Assembly: GCF_009865215.1 (NCBI RefSeq)
Contig: NZ_WWJX01000910.1
Location: 1 to 32,298 of the forward strand
Direction of reading: 5' to 3'
Origin: Streptomyces sp. SID3343
Lineage (GTDB): Bacteria > Actinomycetota > Actinomycetes > Streptomycetales > Streptomycetaceae
Length of the DNA stretch: 32,298 nt
A model generated the notes under the pieces. That model made no database searches. It was not told the origin of the DNA and was given only the letters and a program-made list of their open reading frames with translations. How positions within the stretch are numbered: the stretch's first letter is position 1; each line of letters begins with the position of its first letter. Made by a program: the position numbers and the translations under genes. Positions 1-8,818 of this stretch are shown here, piece by piece.

Positions 1-1402
1 GGGGCGCCGCGGCGGGGGCGGCGTTGCGCCGCTCCCACGCGTCGCCCGCGACGGTCCGCCGGATCGCAAGGGTCGGCTTTTCGGCGAGCAGGTGGTGCGG
101 TGCGGCGTAGGTGATCTCGACGGAGACCATGTCGCCGGGCCGCACGCCCTCGGCGGGGCGCTCGAAGTGCACGAGCCGGTTGTCGGGGGCGCGCCCCGAC
201 AGTCGCGCGGTGTCGTGGTCCTTGCGGCCCTCGCCCTCGGCGACCAGGACCTCCAGCGTGCGACCGACCTGCTTGCGGTTCTCGCTCCAGGAGATCTCCT
301 CCTGAAGCTTGAGCAGCCGCTGATAGCGCTCGGTCACGACCTCCTTGGGCACCTGGCCGTCCATCGTGGCGGCCGGGGTGCCGGGGCGCTTGGAGTACTG
401 GAACGTGAACGCGGCCGCGAAGCGGGCCTCGCGCACGACGTGCAGGGTCTGCTCGAAGTCCTCGTCGGTCTCGCCGGGGAAGCCCACGATGATGTCGGTG
501 GAGATCGCCGCGTCGGGCATCGCGGCCCGCACCCGCTCGATGATCCCGAGGTACTTGTCCTGGCGGTACGAGCGGCGCATCGCGCGCAGCATCGCGTCGG
601 AGCCGGACTGCAACGGCATGTGCAGCTGGTGCATGACGTTGGGCGTCTGCGCCATCGCGGCGATCACGTCGTCGGTGAAGTCGCGCGGGTGCGGCGACGT
701 GAAGCGCACGCGCTCCAGACCCTCGATGCGTCCGCACGAGCGCAGCAGCTTCGAGAACGCCTCGCGGTCGCCCATGTCGGAGCCGTACGCGTTGACGTTC
801 TGACCGAGCAGGGTGACCTCGATCACACCTTCGCCGACCAGTGTCTCGATCTCGGCGAGCACGTCGCCGGGGCGACGGTCCTTCTCCTTGCCGCGCAGCG
901 CGGGCACGATGCAGAAGGTGCACGTGTTGTTGCAGCCCACCGAGATCGCGACCCACGCGGCGTACGCCGACTCGCGGCGGGTGGGCAACGTCGAGGGGAA
1001 GACGTCGAGCGACTCCAGGATCTCGACCTGGGCCTCCTGCTCGATCCTGGCCCGCTCCAGCAGCACCGGCAACGAGCCCACGTTGTGGGTGCCGAAGACC
1101 ACGTCGACCCACGGCGCCTTGCGCACGATGGTGTCGCGGTCCTTTTGCGCGAGGCAGCCGCCGACGGCGATCTGCATCCCGGGGCGTTCGGCCTTCGCGG
1201 GCGCCAGGTGGCCCAGGTTGCCGTAGAGCTTGTTGTCCGCGTTCTCCCGCACGGCGCACGTGTTGAAGACGACGACGTCGGCCGTCTCGCCCGCGGATGC
1301 GCGGACATAGCCCGCGTCCTCCAGGAGACCGGACAGCCGCTCGGAGTCGTGGACGTTCATCTGGCACCCGTAGGTGCGGACCTCGTAGCTTCGCGCACTC
1401 AT
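1..1402 (-). CDS. miaB: tRNA-2-methylthio-N6-dimethylallyladenosine synthase MiaB (3' end cut off by window)
   Basis: Radical-SAM methylthiotransferase that adds the methylthio group to i6A37 of tRNAs reading UNN codons. The 467 visible residues hold the N-terminal UPF0004 domain with its three cluster cysteines (C13 in YGCQMN, C49 in NTCAVREN, C83 in GGCLAQK), the radical-SAM motif CNNTCTFC (C157, C161, C164), and the conserved [10 protein letters not shown] and GFPGET stretches. A TRAM-like segment follows. The reading frame is still open at base 1, so the last residues and stop lie outside. The ATG at 1402 gives the standard N-terminus just before [11 protein letters not shown]. It is transcribed away from the TAXI receptor gene, from a short shared intergenic region. 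A TACCCT hexamer lies 8-10 bases upstream of the ATG on the minus strand, which could mean a nearly leaderless transcript, but no -35 is evident. Confidence 0.96.
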   Translation of the reverse strand, partial: MSARSYEVRTYGCQMNVHDSERLSGLLEDAGYVRASAGETADVVVFNTCAVRENADNKLYGNLGHLAPAKAERPGMQIAVGGCLAQKDRDTIVRKAPWVDVVFGTHNVGSLPVLLERARIEQEAQVEILESLDVFPSTLPTRRESAYAAWVAISVGCNNTCTFCIVPALRGKEKDRRPGDVLAEIETLVGEGVIEVTLLGQNVNAYGSDMGDREAFSKLLRSCGRIEGLERVRFTSPHPRDFTDDVIAAMAQTPNVMHQLHMPLQSGSDAMLRAMRRSYRQDKYLGIIERVRAAMPDAAISTDIIVGFPGETDEDFEQTLHVVREARFAAAFTFQYSKRPGTPAATMDGQVPKEVVTERYQRLLKLQEEISWSENRKQVGRTLEVLVAEGEGRKDHDTARLSGRAPDNRLVHFERPAEGVRPGDMVSVEITYAAPHHLLAEKPTLAIRRTVAGDAWERRNAAPAAAP

Positions 1403-1470
1403 ATCAAGCGACAGGGTACGGGGTTTGCTTCCCGCTGTGCGTGGGCCTCCTCCATGGCAATATCGCCGCC

Positions 1471-2469
1471 GTGCCCTCCCTGTCGTTCGTCCCCGTTTCC
1501 GTACGCGACGCTTTCGCGCAACGGCCCCGTATCGTGCGCGCCGCTCTCGTGGCGCTCGTGGCACTGTGCCTGGTCGTGACGTACGCGGTGCTCACGCGCG
1601 AGGACGAGCCGACGCCTGGCGGGCCGGTGTCGCTGGCCACGGGGGTGCCGACGGGGGTGTACCACCGCTACGGCGAGTTGCTGCGGCCGAGGCTGTCGGC
1701 CGACCTGAAGGTGCGGGTGACGGTGGACCCCAGCGGGGGCTCGGTGGAAAACCTGCGGCGGGTCACGGACGGTACGGCCACGTTCGGGATCGCGACCGCC
1801 GACGCGGTGGCCGACGTCCCGGCTCGCGATCGCGACCGGTTGCGGGCGGTGGCACGGCTGTACGACGACTACATCCAGTTGGTCGTGCCGAGCCGGTCCC
1901 CGGTGACCCAGATCGCCGATCTGCGGGGGCGACGCGTGGTGGTGGGCTCGCCGGGGTCCGGCGTCGAGCTGATCACGCGGCGGTTGCTGCGCGAGGTGGG
2001 CATGGACCTCGAGCGCGACATCGTGCCGATCCGGATCGGGGTCGGGGAGGCGACCGACCGCCTGCGCGACGGGTCCGTGGACGCCTTCTTCTGGTCCGGT
2101 GGGCTGCCCACGGGCGCGGTGGCCGAGCTCGCCGCGGGGTGGCCGGTGCGGCTGGTCAAGCTCGGCTACCTCGCGGGCGCCATGCGCGACGAGTACGGGC
2201 CGGTGTACCGCGAGGCCGTGGTGCCGGCCGACGCGTATCCCGGGGGAGCCGAGACGCCGACCATCGCGGTGCCCAATCTGTTGGTCACGACGGCTTCGCG
2301 AGACGACGAGCTGGTCCGGCGGGTGACCGAAACGGTGATGGAAAACCGCGAGGCGATCGGGCGCGAGGTGCACGCCGCCCAGTTGGTCGACCCCAGGACG
2401 GCGATCTTCACCGATCCGTTGCCTCTGCACGCGGGGGCTCGCCGGTGGTACAGATCGGTCAAACCGTGA
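1471..2469 (+). CDS. TAXI-family TRAP-type solute receptor, membrane-anchored, orphan
   Basis: About 332 residues. The N-terminus has one hydrophobic segment (about residues 21-41) after a basic stretch, without a lipobox cysteine, so it is probably a membrane anchor. The rest matches TAXI solute receptors: [18 protein letters not shown], the [13 protein letters not shown] region, [26 protein letters not shown], and [18 protein letters not shown] proteins normally feed TRAP transporters, but no DctQ/DctM membrane genes are near. Some family members have been reported with glutamate or glutamine bound, which is suggestive next to gluABCD. The start is uncertain: GTG 1471 is chosen because it places the basic residues and anchor at the N-terminus; GTG 1441 is also in frame, and neither has a convincing Shine-Dalgarno site. 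A 211-base gap separates it from the co-directional kinase gene. Confidence 0.82.
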   Translation: MPSLSFVPVSVRDAFAQRPRIVRAALVALVALCLVVTYAVLTREDEPTPGGPVSLATGVPTGVYHRYGELLRPRLSADLKVRVTVDPSGGSVENLRRVTDGTATFGIATADAVADVPARDRDRLRAVARLYDDYIQLVVPSRSPVTQIADLRGRRVVVGSPGSGVELITRRLLREVGMDLERDIVPIRIGVGEATDRLRDGSVDAFFWSGGLPTGAVAELAAGWPVRLVKLGYLAGAMRDEYGPVYREAVVPADAYPGGAETPTIAVPNLLVTTASRDDELVRRVTETVMENREAIGREVHAAQLVDPRTAIFTDPLPLHAGARRWYRSVKP

Positions 2470-2680
2470 TCGCGCAGATCGTGATGCACAGAGCGTCGCG
2501 CGAAGCGGCCCCGATGGCACATGCTGGGTTCGTGTCATCGTGTTCGGGACCGACATCTACGCTCTGCGCATCAGGCCGGGACGTGACGCGGCCCCCGAAA
2601 CGACTCTGTGAGCCGACCGGGGGGAAGGCCGCACACATGGTCCGGGAGGCCCGCTTGCTCGGGAGGAGGGTGCGACCGCG

Positions 2681-4597
2681 GTGTCCGAGGGGGAGATCGG
2701 CCGAATACTGAACAATCGCTACCGCTTGAGCCGCAGCCTCGGCCGAGGCGGCATGGGCGAGGTGTGGCTGGCCGTCGACACCGCCCTGGGTCGCGAAGTC
2801 GCGGTCAAGGAGCTGCTGCTGCCGACGTCCCTGGACGCGAGTTCGCAACGCTCCTGGCTGGAGCGCAGCAAGCGCGAGGCGAGCGCCGCGGCGCGCATTC
2901 GCCACGAGAACGTGGTGACGGTTCACGACGTCTTCGAAGAGGACGGTCTGCCCTGGATCGTCATGGAATTGGTGATTTCGCGCTCGCTGGCCGACGTGAT
3001 CCGCGCGGAGGGTCGGCTCGACCACGCCGAGGCGGCGCGCATCGGCCTGGACGTGCTGCGCGCGCTGCGTGCCGCGCACGCCAAGGGCGTGCTGCACCGT
3101 GACGTCAAGCCCGCCAACGTGCTGCTCGGCACCGACGGTCGAGTCGTGCTCACCGACTTCGGGATCGCGACGTTCGTCGACGCGCCGCAGGTCACCCAGT
3201 TCGGCGAGTTGCTCGGGACCCCCGGCTACCTCGCGCCCGAACGCGCCGAACAGTTCGCCCGCGCTCGGCCGAGCGTGCTCACCGACGACACGTCGGGCGA
3301 ATGCCCGACCGCCGAGCAGTCGGACGCGCTCGACCCGGCCTCCGACCTGTGGTCGCTCGGCGCGACCTTGTACGAGATGGTCGAGGGCGTCGCGCCGTTT
3401 CGTCGGGCCTCCCCCGTGGAGGTCGTCGACGCGGTGGTCAACGCGCCGCCCGCGCCGCCGCGCCACGCGGGCCCGCTGGAGCCGGTCATCATGGGGTTGC
3501 TGCGCAAGGACCCGATCCGGCGGCTCGACGCCAAGGAGACCGACGCGCTGCTCGCCGGCGTCGTGCAGGACTCGGTACCGGTCACGTGGGGCGGCGATCC
3601 GTTGCCGCGGCGCGAGCGTGACGAGGCGGCCGAGGCGACCTTCGCGGGTGAGCCGCCCGGCGAGGACGCCCCGAGCAAGGCGCCGGGCACCGGCAAGGGC
3701 CGCTGGTGGCGGCGGACCCGGGTCGCGCTGCCCGCCACACTGGCGTTCGTCCTGGTCGCCGCTGGCGCGTCGTGGCTGGCCGTGGAGAACAACCGGGCCG
3801 AGGGCGGCACCCACGCGGCGCCCGACCCGCAGGCGAGCCTGCGCAAGAACTCGCCGACGTATCGGGCCATGGAGGCCCGCGGCCGGGTGATCATCGGCGT
3901 CAAGCCGGACCAGCCCGGCTGGAGCGTGCGCACCGACGACCAGGCGTATCAGGGCTTCGACGACGACGTGGCCCGGATGATCGCGGAGGACCTCGGGTTC
4001 AAGGACCGCGTCACGTTCATGGACGTGGAGACCCAGAACCGCGAGTATCGGATCACCAGCGGTCAGGTCGACCTGGTGGTCGCGAGCTACACGATCAACG
4101 AGGCACGCTCGCAGAAGGTCTCGTTCGCGGGCCCGTACTTCATCGCCGGGCAGGACCTGCTCGTGCGCCGGGACGAGGCCGGCGTGGACGGTCCCGAGGA
4201 CCTCGCGGGCAGCGCGGTGTGTGTCGTGCGCGAGTCGACGTCGGCGTCCCGGATCCGGGCCGAGTTCCCGAACATGCACGTCGAGGAGCGTGGCAAGTAT
4301 TCCGAGTGCGTCGACGAACTCCTGGCCGGAAAAGTGCGCGGGGTCAGCACCGACGACGCGATCCTGTCCGGATTCGTGGCGCAACACCCGGGGAAGCTGC
4401 GGATCCTGGGACGGCCGTTCTCCGACGAGCCGTACGGCGTGGGCCTGAGCAAGGGTGACGTCGCCCTCGCGCAGGCCGTCTGTGGCGCCCTGGAGCGACA
4501 CATCGCCAACGGCGACTGGCAACGCGCGTACGACACCCGGCTGCGTCCGCTCGGGCTGCCTCAGCCGCGCGCGCCGCAGTGTCGGGTGAGCGAGTAG
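2681..4597 (+). CDS. Transmembrane Ser/Thr protein kinase fused to an extracellular GluB-like solute-binding domain
   Basis: 638 residues in three parts. (1) Cytosolic Hanks-type kinase, about 12-270: glycine loop GRGGMGEV (21-28), K43 in VAVKEL, catalytic loop HRDVKPAN (D141), DFG D159, and APE E187, so it should be active. (2) A Pro/Gly/charged linker and one membrane helix at about 348-368. (3) An extracellular family-3 periplasmic binding domain, about 380-630. This last part lines up throughout with GluB encoded at 7858-8808: shared SFAGPYFIAGQ versus SFAGPYYIAGQ, STDDAIL, YGVGL, NGDW; the likely carboxylate-binding Arg (R476), Asp pair (D558/D559) and two cysteines (C514, C543) are kept. 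The inference is a receptor kinase reading external glutamate or a similar amino acid. GTG 2681 follows GGGAGGAGGG. It converges on gluK with only 21 bases between stops. Confidence 0.93.
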   Translation: MSEGEIGRILNNRYRLSRSLGRGGMGEVWLAVDTALGREVAVKELLLPTSLDASSQRSWLERSKREASAAARIRHENVVTVHDVFEEDGLPWIVMELVISRSLADVIRAEGRLDHAEAARIGLDVLRALRAAHAKGVLHRDVKPANVLLGTDGRVVLTDFGIATFVDAPQVTQFGELLGTPGYLAPERAEQFARARPSVLTDDTSGECPTAEQSDALDPASDLWSLGATLYEMVEGVAPFRRASPVEVVDAVVNAPPAPPRHAGPLEPVIMGLLRKDPIRRLDAKETDALLAGVVQDSVPVTWGGDPLPRRERDEAAEATFAGEPPGEDAPSKAPGTGKGRWWRRTRVALPATLAFVLVAAGASWLAVENNRAEGGTHAAPDPQASLRKNSPTYRAMEARGRVIIGVKPDQPGWSVRTDDQAYQGFDDDVARMIAEDLGFKDRVTFMDVETQNREYRITSGQVDLVVASYTINEARSQKVSFAGPYFIAGQDLLVRRDEAGVDGPEDLAGSAVCVVRESTSASRIRAEFPNMHVEERGKYSECVDELLAGKVRGVSTDDAILSGFVAQHPGKLRILGRPFSDEPYGVGLSKGDVALAQAVCGALERHIANGDWQRAYDTRLRPLGLPQPRAPQCRVSE

Positions 4598-4618
4598 GCC
4601 GGCGCGTTCGCGAGCGCC

Positions 4619-6034
4619 TCAGTCGGCGCGTGGCACGGTCAGGACGACCGTCAGGCCGCCGCCCTCGCGCGCGGTGAAGTCCACGGCGCCGTCGCCGGCT
4701 TCGAGCAGCGTGCGCGCGATCGACAGGCCCAGGCCGGAGCCGTCCACGTTCTGGTGCCGCGGGCTGCGCCAGAACCGGTCGCCCACCCGGCGCATCTCCT
4801 CGAAGGTCAGGCCCGGGCCGCGGTCGCTGACCCGGATCTCGATCCGGTCGCCGAGCGCCGAGCAGCCGACCGTGACCGTGCTGCCGAGCGGCGCGAACTT
4901 CAGGGCGTTGTCCAGGATCGCGTCGAGCGCGCTGCCGAGCGTGACCGGGTCGACGTTGCCGGTCAGCGCCGACGGGCCCTCCTGCTCGAAGCACTGGTCG
5001 CGCGAGCGGGCCAACGCCTGCCACGCGTCGATGCGTTCGTGGACGAGAGCCGCGACGTCGACCGCGCGCGCGGACGGGCGCGCGTTCTCGGCCAACGCCA
5101 ACTCCAGGAGTTCGTCCAGCACATGGGTGAGCCGACGTCCCTCGTCGCGCACGCCGTCGAGCGTGTCGCCGTGCCCCGGCGGCAACGAAAGACCCAGTTC
5201 CTCGATCCGCAACAACAGCGCGGACAGCGGGTTGCGCAGTTGGTGCGAGGCGTCCGCGGCGAACGCGCGCTGCTGCTCGACGACGGTCTCGACGTGGTCG
5301 GCCATCTCGTTGAACGACCCGGCCAGTCGCCGCAGTTCGGGCGGCCCCTGGGCGCCGGCCACTCGCGCGCCGAGCCGTCCGGTGGCTATCTCGTGGGTCA
5401 CCGAGTCGAGCACGCGAACCGGGCGCAGCACCCATCCCGTGAGCCGGTTCGCGAGCAGCAACGCGGCGAGCACCGCGACCACCTCGCCGGCCGCCAGGAT
5501 CAACCAGTCCTGTTGGACGCGCGAACGCATCCGCCCGGTGGGCGAGTCGGTGACCACGACCGCGACCACGTCGCCGCGGTGGATCACCGGCGCGGCGACG
5601 ACGAGCCGCCCGCGCTGCCACGGCCACACCTGCCCGGGGTCGTCGCTGCGCCGCCCGGCGAGCGCGGCCGTGAAGGCCGCCGAACGGGGGTCGACCCGAA
5701 ATCCGATGTGCGAGACGGCGATCGGCTGGCCGAGCCGGTCGAAGGCGCCGACGCGGATGCCGTACACGTCCTCGTAGCGGGAGAGTTCCGAGCTCAGCAT
5801 GTCCAAGTCGGCCGGGTCCGGTCCCGGGGTCAGCCCGGAGTCGTCCTGGGCGCGCACGGTGTCGGAGACCACGGTGAGTTGCGTGTCGGACACGAAGCGG
5901 GTGATGTCGTCGACCCGGTCGCGGATCACGCCCTGCTGGTGGGCGGACGCGCGCGAGATCGCCAACGGGATGCCCAGTGCGATGAGCACCGCGGTCATCA
6001 GGGTCAGGAGCAACGCGAGCAGGCGGGTACGCAC
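4619..6034 (-). CDS. gluK: Sensor histidine kinase GluK
   Basis: 471-residue membrane histidine kinase. An N-terminal membrane helix (about 5-27) and a second near 175-195 bracket an extracytoplasmic sensor region. A HAMP-like linker follows, then a HisKA H-box ASHQLRNPL with H264 as phospho-acceptor, an N-box LDAILDNALKFAP, and ATP-lid motifs SDRGPGL and GSGLGLSIA. In Streptomyces coelicolor the GluR-GluK pair beside gluABCD senses extracellular glutamate and activates the uptake operon; gene order and family here are the same, so the name is by synteny and domain match. GTG 6034 is 36 bases after the gluR stop, so gluR-gluK is one transcript. No clear ribosome site precedes the GTG, and the frame is open back to the gluR stop, leaving the exact start slightly uncertain. 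Confidence 0.9.
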   Translation of the reverse strand: MRTRLLALLLTLMTAVLIALGIPLAISRASAHQQGVIRDRVDDITRFVSDTQLTVVSDTVRAQDDSGLTPGPDPADLDMLSSELSRYEDVYGIRVGAFDRLGQPIAVSHIGFRVDPRSAAFTAALAGRRSDDPGQVWPWQRGRLVVAAPVIHRGDVVAVVVTDSPTGRMRSRVQQDWLILAAGEVVAVLAALLLANRLTGWVLRPVRVLDSVTHEIATGRLGARVAGAQGPPELRRLAGSFNEMADHVETVVEQQRAFAADASHQLRNPLSALLLRIEELGLSLPPGHGDTLDGVRDEGRRLTHVLDELLELALAENARPSARAVDVAALVHERIDAWQALARSRDQCFEQEGPSALTGNVDPVTLGSALDAILDNALKFAPLGSTVTVGCSALGDRIEIRVSDRGPGLTFEEMRRVGDRFWRSPRHQNVDGSGLGLSIARTLLEAGDGAVDFTAREGGGLTVVLTVPRAD

Positions 6035-6070
6035 AGGAGCTGGTGACGATCCGTCAGGAGGCCGGTGGGA

Positions 6071-6748
6071 TCAGGCTTCGGGAACGACACGGTAGCCGAC
6101 GCCGCGCACCGTCTCGACGATCGCGGGGTTGCCGAGCTTGGAACGCAGCGACGCGACGTGCACCTCGAGCGTGCGGTTGTTGCCGGCCCAGCTGGTGTGC
6201 CACACCTCGCTGATGATCTGTTCGCGCCGAAAGACCACGCCCGGACGCTGCGCGAGGAGCGCGAGCAGGTCGAACTCCTTGCGGGTGAGCACGACGTCGG
6301 TGCCGCCGACGGTGACTCGTCTGGTGGCGGGGTCGAGCACGATGCCGTCGGGTCCCTTGGCCGATGCGGTCGACTCGGGGGCGGGGCCGTCGCTGCGGGT
6401 GCGCCGGCCCACGGCGTGTATTCGGGCCAGGAGTTCGCCGATGTCGTAGGGCTTGGTGACGTAGTCGTCGGCGCCCAGGTTGAGCCCGTGTATGCGCGAC
6501 CTGATGTCGGCTCGGGCGGTGACCATGATGACCGGTACGTCGCACAGACGCCGGATGCGGCTGCACACCTCGAAGCCGTCGTGGTCGGGCAGCGACAGGT
6601 CCAACAGCACGACGTCGGGCAGGTCGTCGATGGCGGCGAGCGCCTCCTCCCCCGTGGTGGCATGCCGCACGGTGAACCCGTGCCGGCCCAGCACGGCGCG
6701 CAGTGGCGCGGCGACGCGCAGATCATCCTCGACGAGCAGGAGGCGCAC
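6071..6748 (-). CDS. gluR: OmpR-family response regulator GluR
   Basis: 225 residues. The receiver domain (about 1-115) has the acidic pocket E7-D8-D9, phospho-acceptor D50 in LLDLSLPDHDG, the conserved Thr/Ala in VIMVTARAD, and Lys in YVTKPYD. The C-terminal winged helix (about 130-222) ends in the typical GNNRTLEVHVASLRSKL and VRGVGYRVV motifs of OmpR/PhoB regulators. GTG 6748 is chosen because GAGGA lies 5-6 bases upstream; GTG 6760 is an in-frame alternative. The gene is divergent from gluA and directly upstream of its partner kinase gluK. It is likely to control gluABCD and itself through the intergenic region, where two 11-bp-spaced direct repeats are visible. Confidence 0.92.
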   Translation of the reverse strand: MRLLLVEDDLRVAAPLRAVLGRHGFTVRHATTGEEALAAIDDLPDVVLLDLSLPDHDGFEVCSRIRRLCDVPVIMVTARADIRSRIHGLNLGADDYVTKPYDIGELLARIHAVGRRTRSDGPAPESTASAKGPDGIVLDPATRRVTVGGTDVVLTRKEFDLLALLAQRPGVVFRREQIISEVWHTSWAGNNRTLEVHVASLRSKLGNPAIVETVRGVGYRVVPEA

Positions 6749-6785
6749 GTGGTTCCTCACATCTGACGGTCCGTTACCGACTCTT

Positions 6786-6803
6786 AACCTCAGGACAACC
6801 TCA
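6786..6803. promoter_or_regulatory. Direct repeat, candidate GluR operator between gluR and gluA
   Basis: AACCTCA occurs at 6786-6792 and again at 6797-6803, an exact 11-base period. Tandem repeats about one helical turn apart are the usual DNA signature of OmpR/PhoB-type dimers. The repeats lie 38-55 bases upstream of the gluR start, and upstream of a possible gluA -10 (TAGTGT, 6835-6840) that has no good -35, as expected for an activator-dependent promoter. Assignment to GluR is inference. Confidence 0.45.
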
Positions 6804-6834
6804 AGTTCGATGCCCTGGGGGGTGCTGCCTGAAT

Positions 6835-6840
6835 TAGTGT
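6835..6840 (+). promoter_or_regulatory. Candidate -10 element of the gluABCD promoter
   Basis: TAGTGT fits the actinobacterial TANNNT -10 pattern and lies 95 bases upstream of the chosen gluA start. The expected -35 position (about 6811-6817) is GC-rich with no TTGACA-like hexamer, which would fit dependence on an activator such as GluR. Confidence 0.35.
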
Positions 6841-6934
6841 CACGCACCACCCGGCACCGCCGGGAGACCTCGAACCCACCTGCCACCCGGTCGTGCAAGA
6901 AGATACGGGACGACTCTGGACGGAGCCCGCCATC

Positions 6935-7750
6935 GTGACGACGGATGCCTCTGAGACCACACCGAAGCCGCCGGTGTTCGCGAAGAGCGACAGCACCGCA
7001 AACGCGCCGCAGGGTGAGCCTCTCGTCGTGCTGACGAGTGTCAACAAGCACTTCGGTGCGTTGCACGTACTGCAGGACATCGACCTGACCATCCACCAGG
7101 GTGAGGTCGTCGTCGTGATCGGTCCGTCCGGATCGGGCAAGTCGACGCTGTGCCGCACGATCAACCGCCTGGAGGCGATCGACGCGGGAACCATCACCAT
7201 CGACGGCAAGCAGTTGCCGCAGGAGGGCCGCGAACTGGCCCGGCTGCGCTCGGACGTGGGCATGGTCTTCCAGTCGTTCAACCTGTTCGCGCACAAGACG
7301 GTGCTGCAGAACGTGACCCTGGGCCCGCTCAAGGTCCGTCGCGAGAAGGCGGACGTCGTCAACCGGCGCGCGCAGGAGCTGCTCGACCGGGTCGGCGTGG
7401 GCAGTCAGGCGGACAAGTACCCCGCCCAGCTCTCCGGCGGTCAGCAACAGCGAGTGGCCATCGCCCGCGCGCTGGCCATGGAGCCCAAGGTGATGCTCTT
7501 CGACGAGCCGACCTCGGCGCTGGACCCGGAGATGATCAACGAGGTTCTCGAGGTCATGCGCGACCTTGCCCGCGAGGGCATGACGATGGTCGTGGTGACG
7601 CACGAGATGGGCTTCGCGCGCTCCGCCGCGAACCGCGTGATCTTCATGGCCGACGGCCGCATCGTCGAGGAGAACACTCCCGAGGAGTTCTTCAGCAACC
7701 CGCGCAGCGACCGGGCCAGGGACTTCCTGTCCAAGATCCTGCACCACTGA
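6935..7750 (+). CDS. gluA: Glutamate ABC transporter ATP-binding protein GluA
   Basis: 271 residues; the ATPase of the glutamate importer. Walker [10 protein letters not shown] begins near residue 63, the Q-loop is in [11 protein letters not shown], the ABC signature is [15 protein letters not shown], Walker B is [12 protein letters not shown], and the H-loop is [11 protein letters not shown], so every catalytic element is present. It is closest to the polar amino acid (GlnQ/ArtP) ATPase class. GTG 6935 is preferred because CGGAG lies 9 bases upstream; a longer in-frame GTG at 6893 would add 14 residues. The first 25 or so residues are a poorly conserved Ser/Thr/Pro-rich leader. It is the first gene of gluABCD. 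Confidence 0.94.
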   Translation: MTTDASETTPKPPVFAKSDSTANAPQGEPLVVLTSVNKHFGALHVLQDIDLTIHQGEVVVVIGPSGSGKSTLCRTINRLEAIDAGTITIDGKQLPQEGRELARLRSDVGMVFQSFNLFAHKTVLQNVTLGPLKVRREKADVVNRRAQELLDRVGVGSQADKYPAQLSGGQQQRVAIARALAMEPKVMLFDEPTSALDPEMINEVLEVMRDLAREGMTMVVVTHEMGFARSAANRVIFMADGRIVEENTPEEFFSNPRSDRARDFLSKILHH

Positions 7751-7773
7751 GCGATTTCACCGCTCGGTCTCGC

Positions 7774-7804
7774 AACGCCCTTGGTCGGAACGCCCTTTGT
7801 TCGG
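7774..7804 (+). repeat. Imperfect tandem repeat in the gluA-gluB spacer
   Basis: A 15-base unit at 7774-7788 (AACGCCCTTGGTCGG) is followed at once by a 16-base near copy at 7789-7804, differing by one inserted T and one substitution. It sits in the 107-base gap before gluB. Function unknown; it may simply be a small duplication. Confidence 0.5.
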
Positions 7805-7857
7805 ACCGCAGTCGATTTGTCGTCAGCCACGCTCCCTCATCTCCAAGGACGTTGATC

Positions 7858-8808
7858 ATGAAGATGCGCAAGACTGTCGCCGCCGCCGGTATCACCGTGC
7901 TCGCCCTGTTCGGCACCGCGTGCGGCAAGGACGGTTCGCCGGAGGCGAAGAACCCGGGCGGCACCACCGGCGGCGCTCCGGGCGCCCCGGGCGGGACCGG
8001 TGCCGCCAAGCCCGAACTGCCCACGTACACCCCCAAGCAGGGCGTCGCGCTGGCCGGCTCGAAGACGTTCGAGAACGCGACCAAGCGCGGCAAGCTCGTC
8101 GTCGGCGCGAAGGAGGATCAGCCCTTCCTCGGGTCGAAGGATCCGGCCACCGGCAAGTACTCCGGCTTCGACATCGAGATAGCCAAGATGATCGCCGCGG
8201 AACTGGGCTTCGGCCCCGACAAGATCGAGTTCAAGGCGATCGCGTCGACCAACCGTGAAAACGCGCTCGTCAACGGCGACATCGACTACTACGTCGGCAC
8301 CTACAGCATCACCGACAAGCGCAAGGAGCAGGTCTCCTTCGCGGGTCCGTACTACATCGCCGGCCAGTCGCTGCTCGTGCGCAAGAACGAGAGCGCGATC
8401 ACCGGCAAGGACACCATCAAGGGCAAGACGGTCTGTTCCGCGAAGGGTTCGACCCCGCTGCAGAACCTCCAGACCAACTTCCCCGACACCACCACGCGCG
8501 TCTTCGACACGTACTCGCTGTGCGTCGAGGCGCTGCTGTCCAACCAGGTCGACGCGGTCTCCACCGACGACGCGATCCTCAAGGGCTACGCGGCCAAGGA
8601 CCCGGCCGCGCTCAAGATCGCCGGCGAGCCGTTCACCACCGAGAACTACGGCGTGGGCCTGAACAAGGACGACGCGGTCTTTCGCGGCGCGGTGAGCGAC
8701 GCACTGGACGCGCACGAGAAGAACGGCGACTGGAAGAAGGCGTACGACGCGACGCTGGGCCTGTCCGGCAGCGCCGCCCCGGCTGTCCCGGCGCTCGTCC
8801 GCTACTGA
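7858..8808 (+). CDS. gluB: Glutamate-binding lipoprotein GluB
   Basis: 316 residues; the extracytoplasmic receptor of the GluABCD importer. A basic start and hydrophobic stretch lead to a lipobox-like FGTAC (C22), where the -3 residue is Gly rather than the usual Leu. A Gly/Pro-rich tether (about 25-65) precedes the family-3 binding domain. The domain shows GFDIEIAKMIAAELGF, YSITDKRKEQVSFAGPYY with the carboxylate-binding Arg, a two-cysteine pair (KTVCSAKG and YSLCVEALL) and VSTDDAILKGY. AAGGA at 7844-7848 supports ATG 7858. The binding domain is paralogous to the extracellular half of the receptor kinase encoded at 2681-4597. Confidence 0.95.
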   Translation: MKMRKTVAAAGITVLALFGTACGKDGSPEAKNPGGTTGGAPGAPGGTGAAKPELPTYTPKQGVALAGSKTFENATKRGKLVVGAKEDQPFLGSKDPATGKYSGFDIEIAKMIAAELGFGPDKIEFKAIASTNRENALVNGDIDYYVGTYSITDKRKEQVSFAGPYYIAGQSLLVRKNESAITGKDTIKGKTVCSAKGSTPLQNLQTNFPDTTTRVFDTYSLCVEALLSNQVDAVSTDDAILKGYAAKDPAALKIAGEPFTTENYGVGLNKDDAVFRGAVSDALDAHEKNGDWKKAYDATLGLSGSAAPAVPALVRY

Positions 8809-8818
8809 CGCACGAGAT

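Noticed and set aside
1297-1470. N-terminal extension of the TAXI receptor
   Set aside because: The extra residues overlap miaB antisense and are Arg/Pro-rich without a signal or domain; starts at 1471 or 1441 are more plausible.
92-1579. A 495-codon plus-strand frame
   Set aside because: Antisense shadow of miaB, whose Fe-S cysteine motifs are clear.
2470-2680. Possible small gene between the TAXI and kinase genes
   Set aside because: No frame with a ribosome site and protein-like composition; only a possible -10 (TACGCT at 2558-2563) is seen.
2459-4522. A 687-codon minus-strand frame
   Set aside because: It is antisense to the receptor kinase, which has unmistakable kinase and binding-protein motifs on the other strand.
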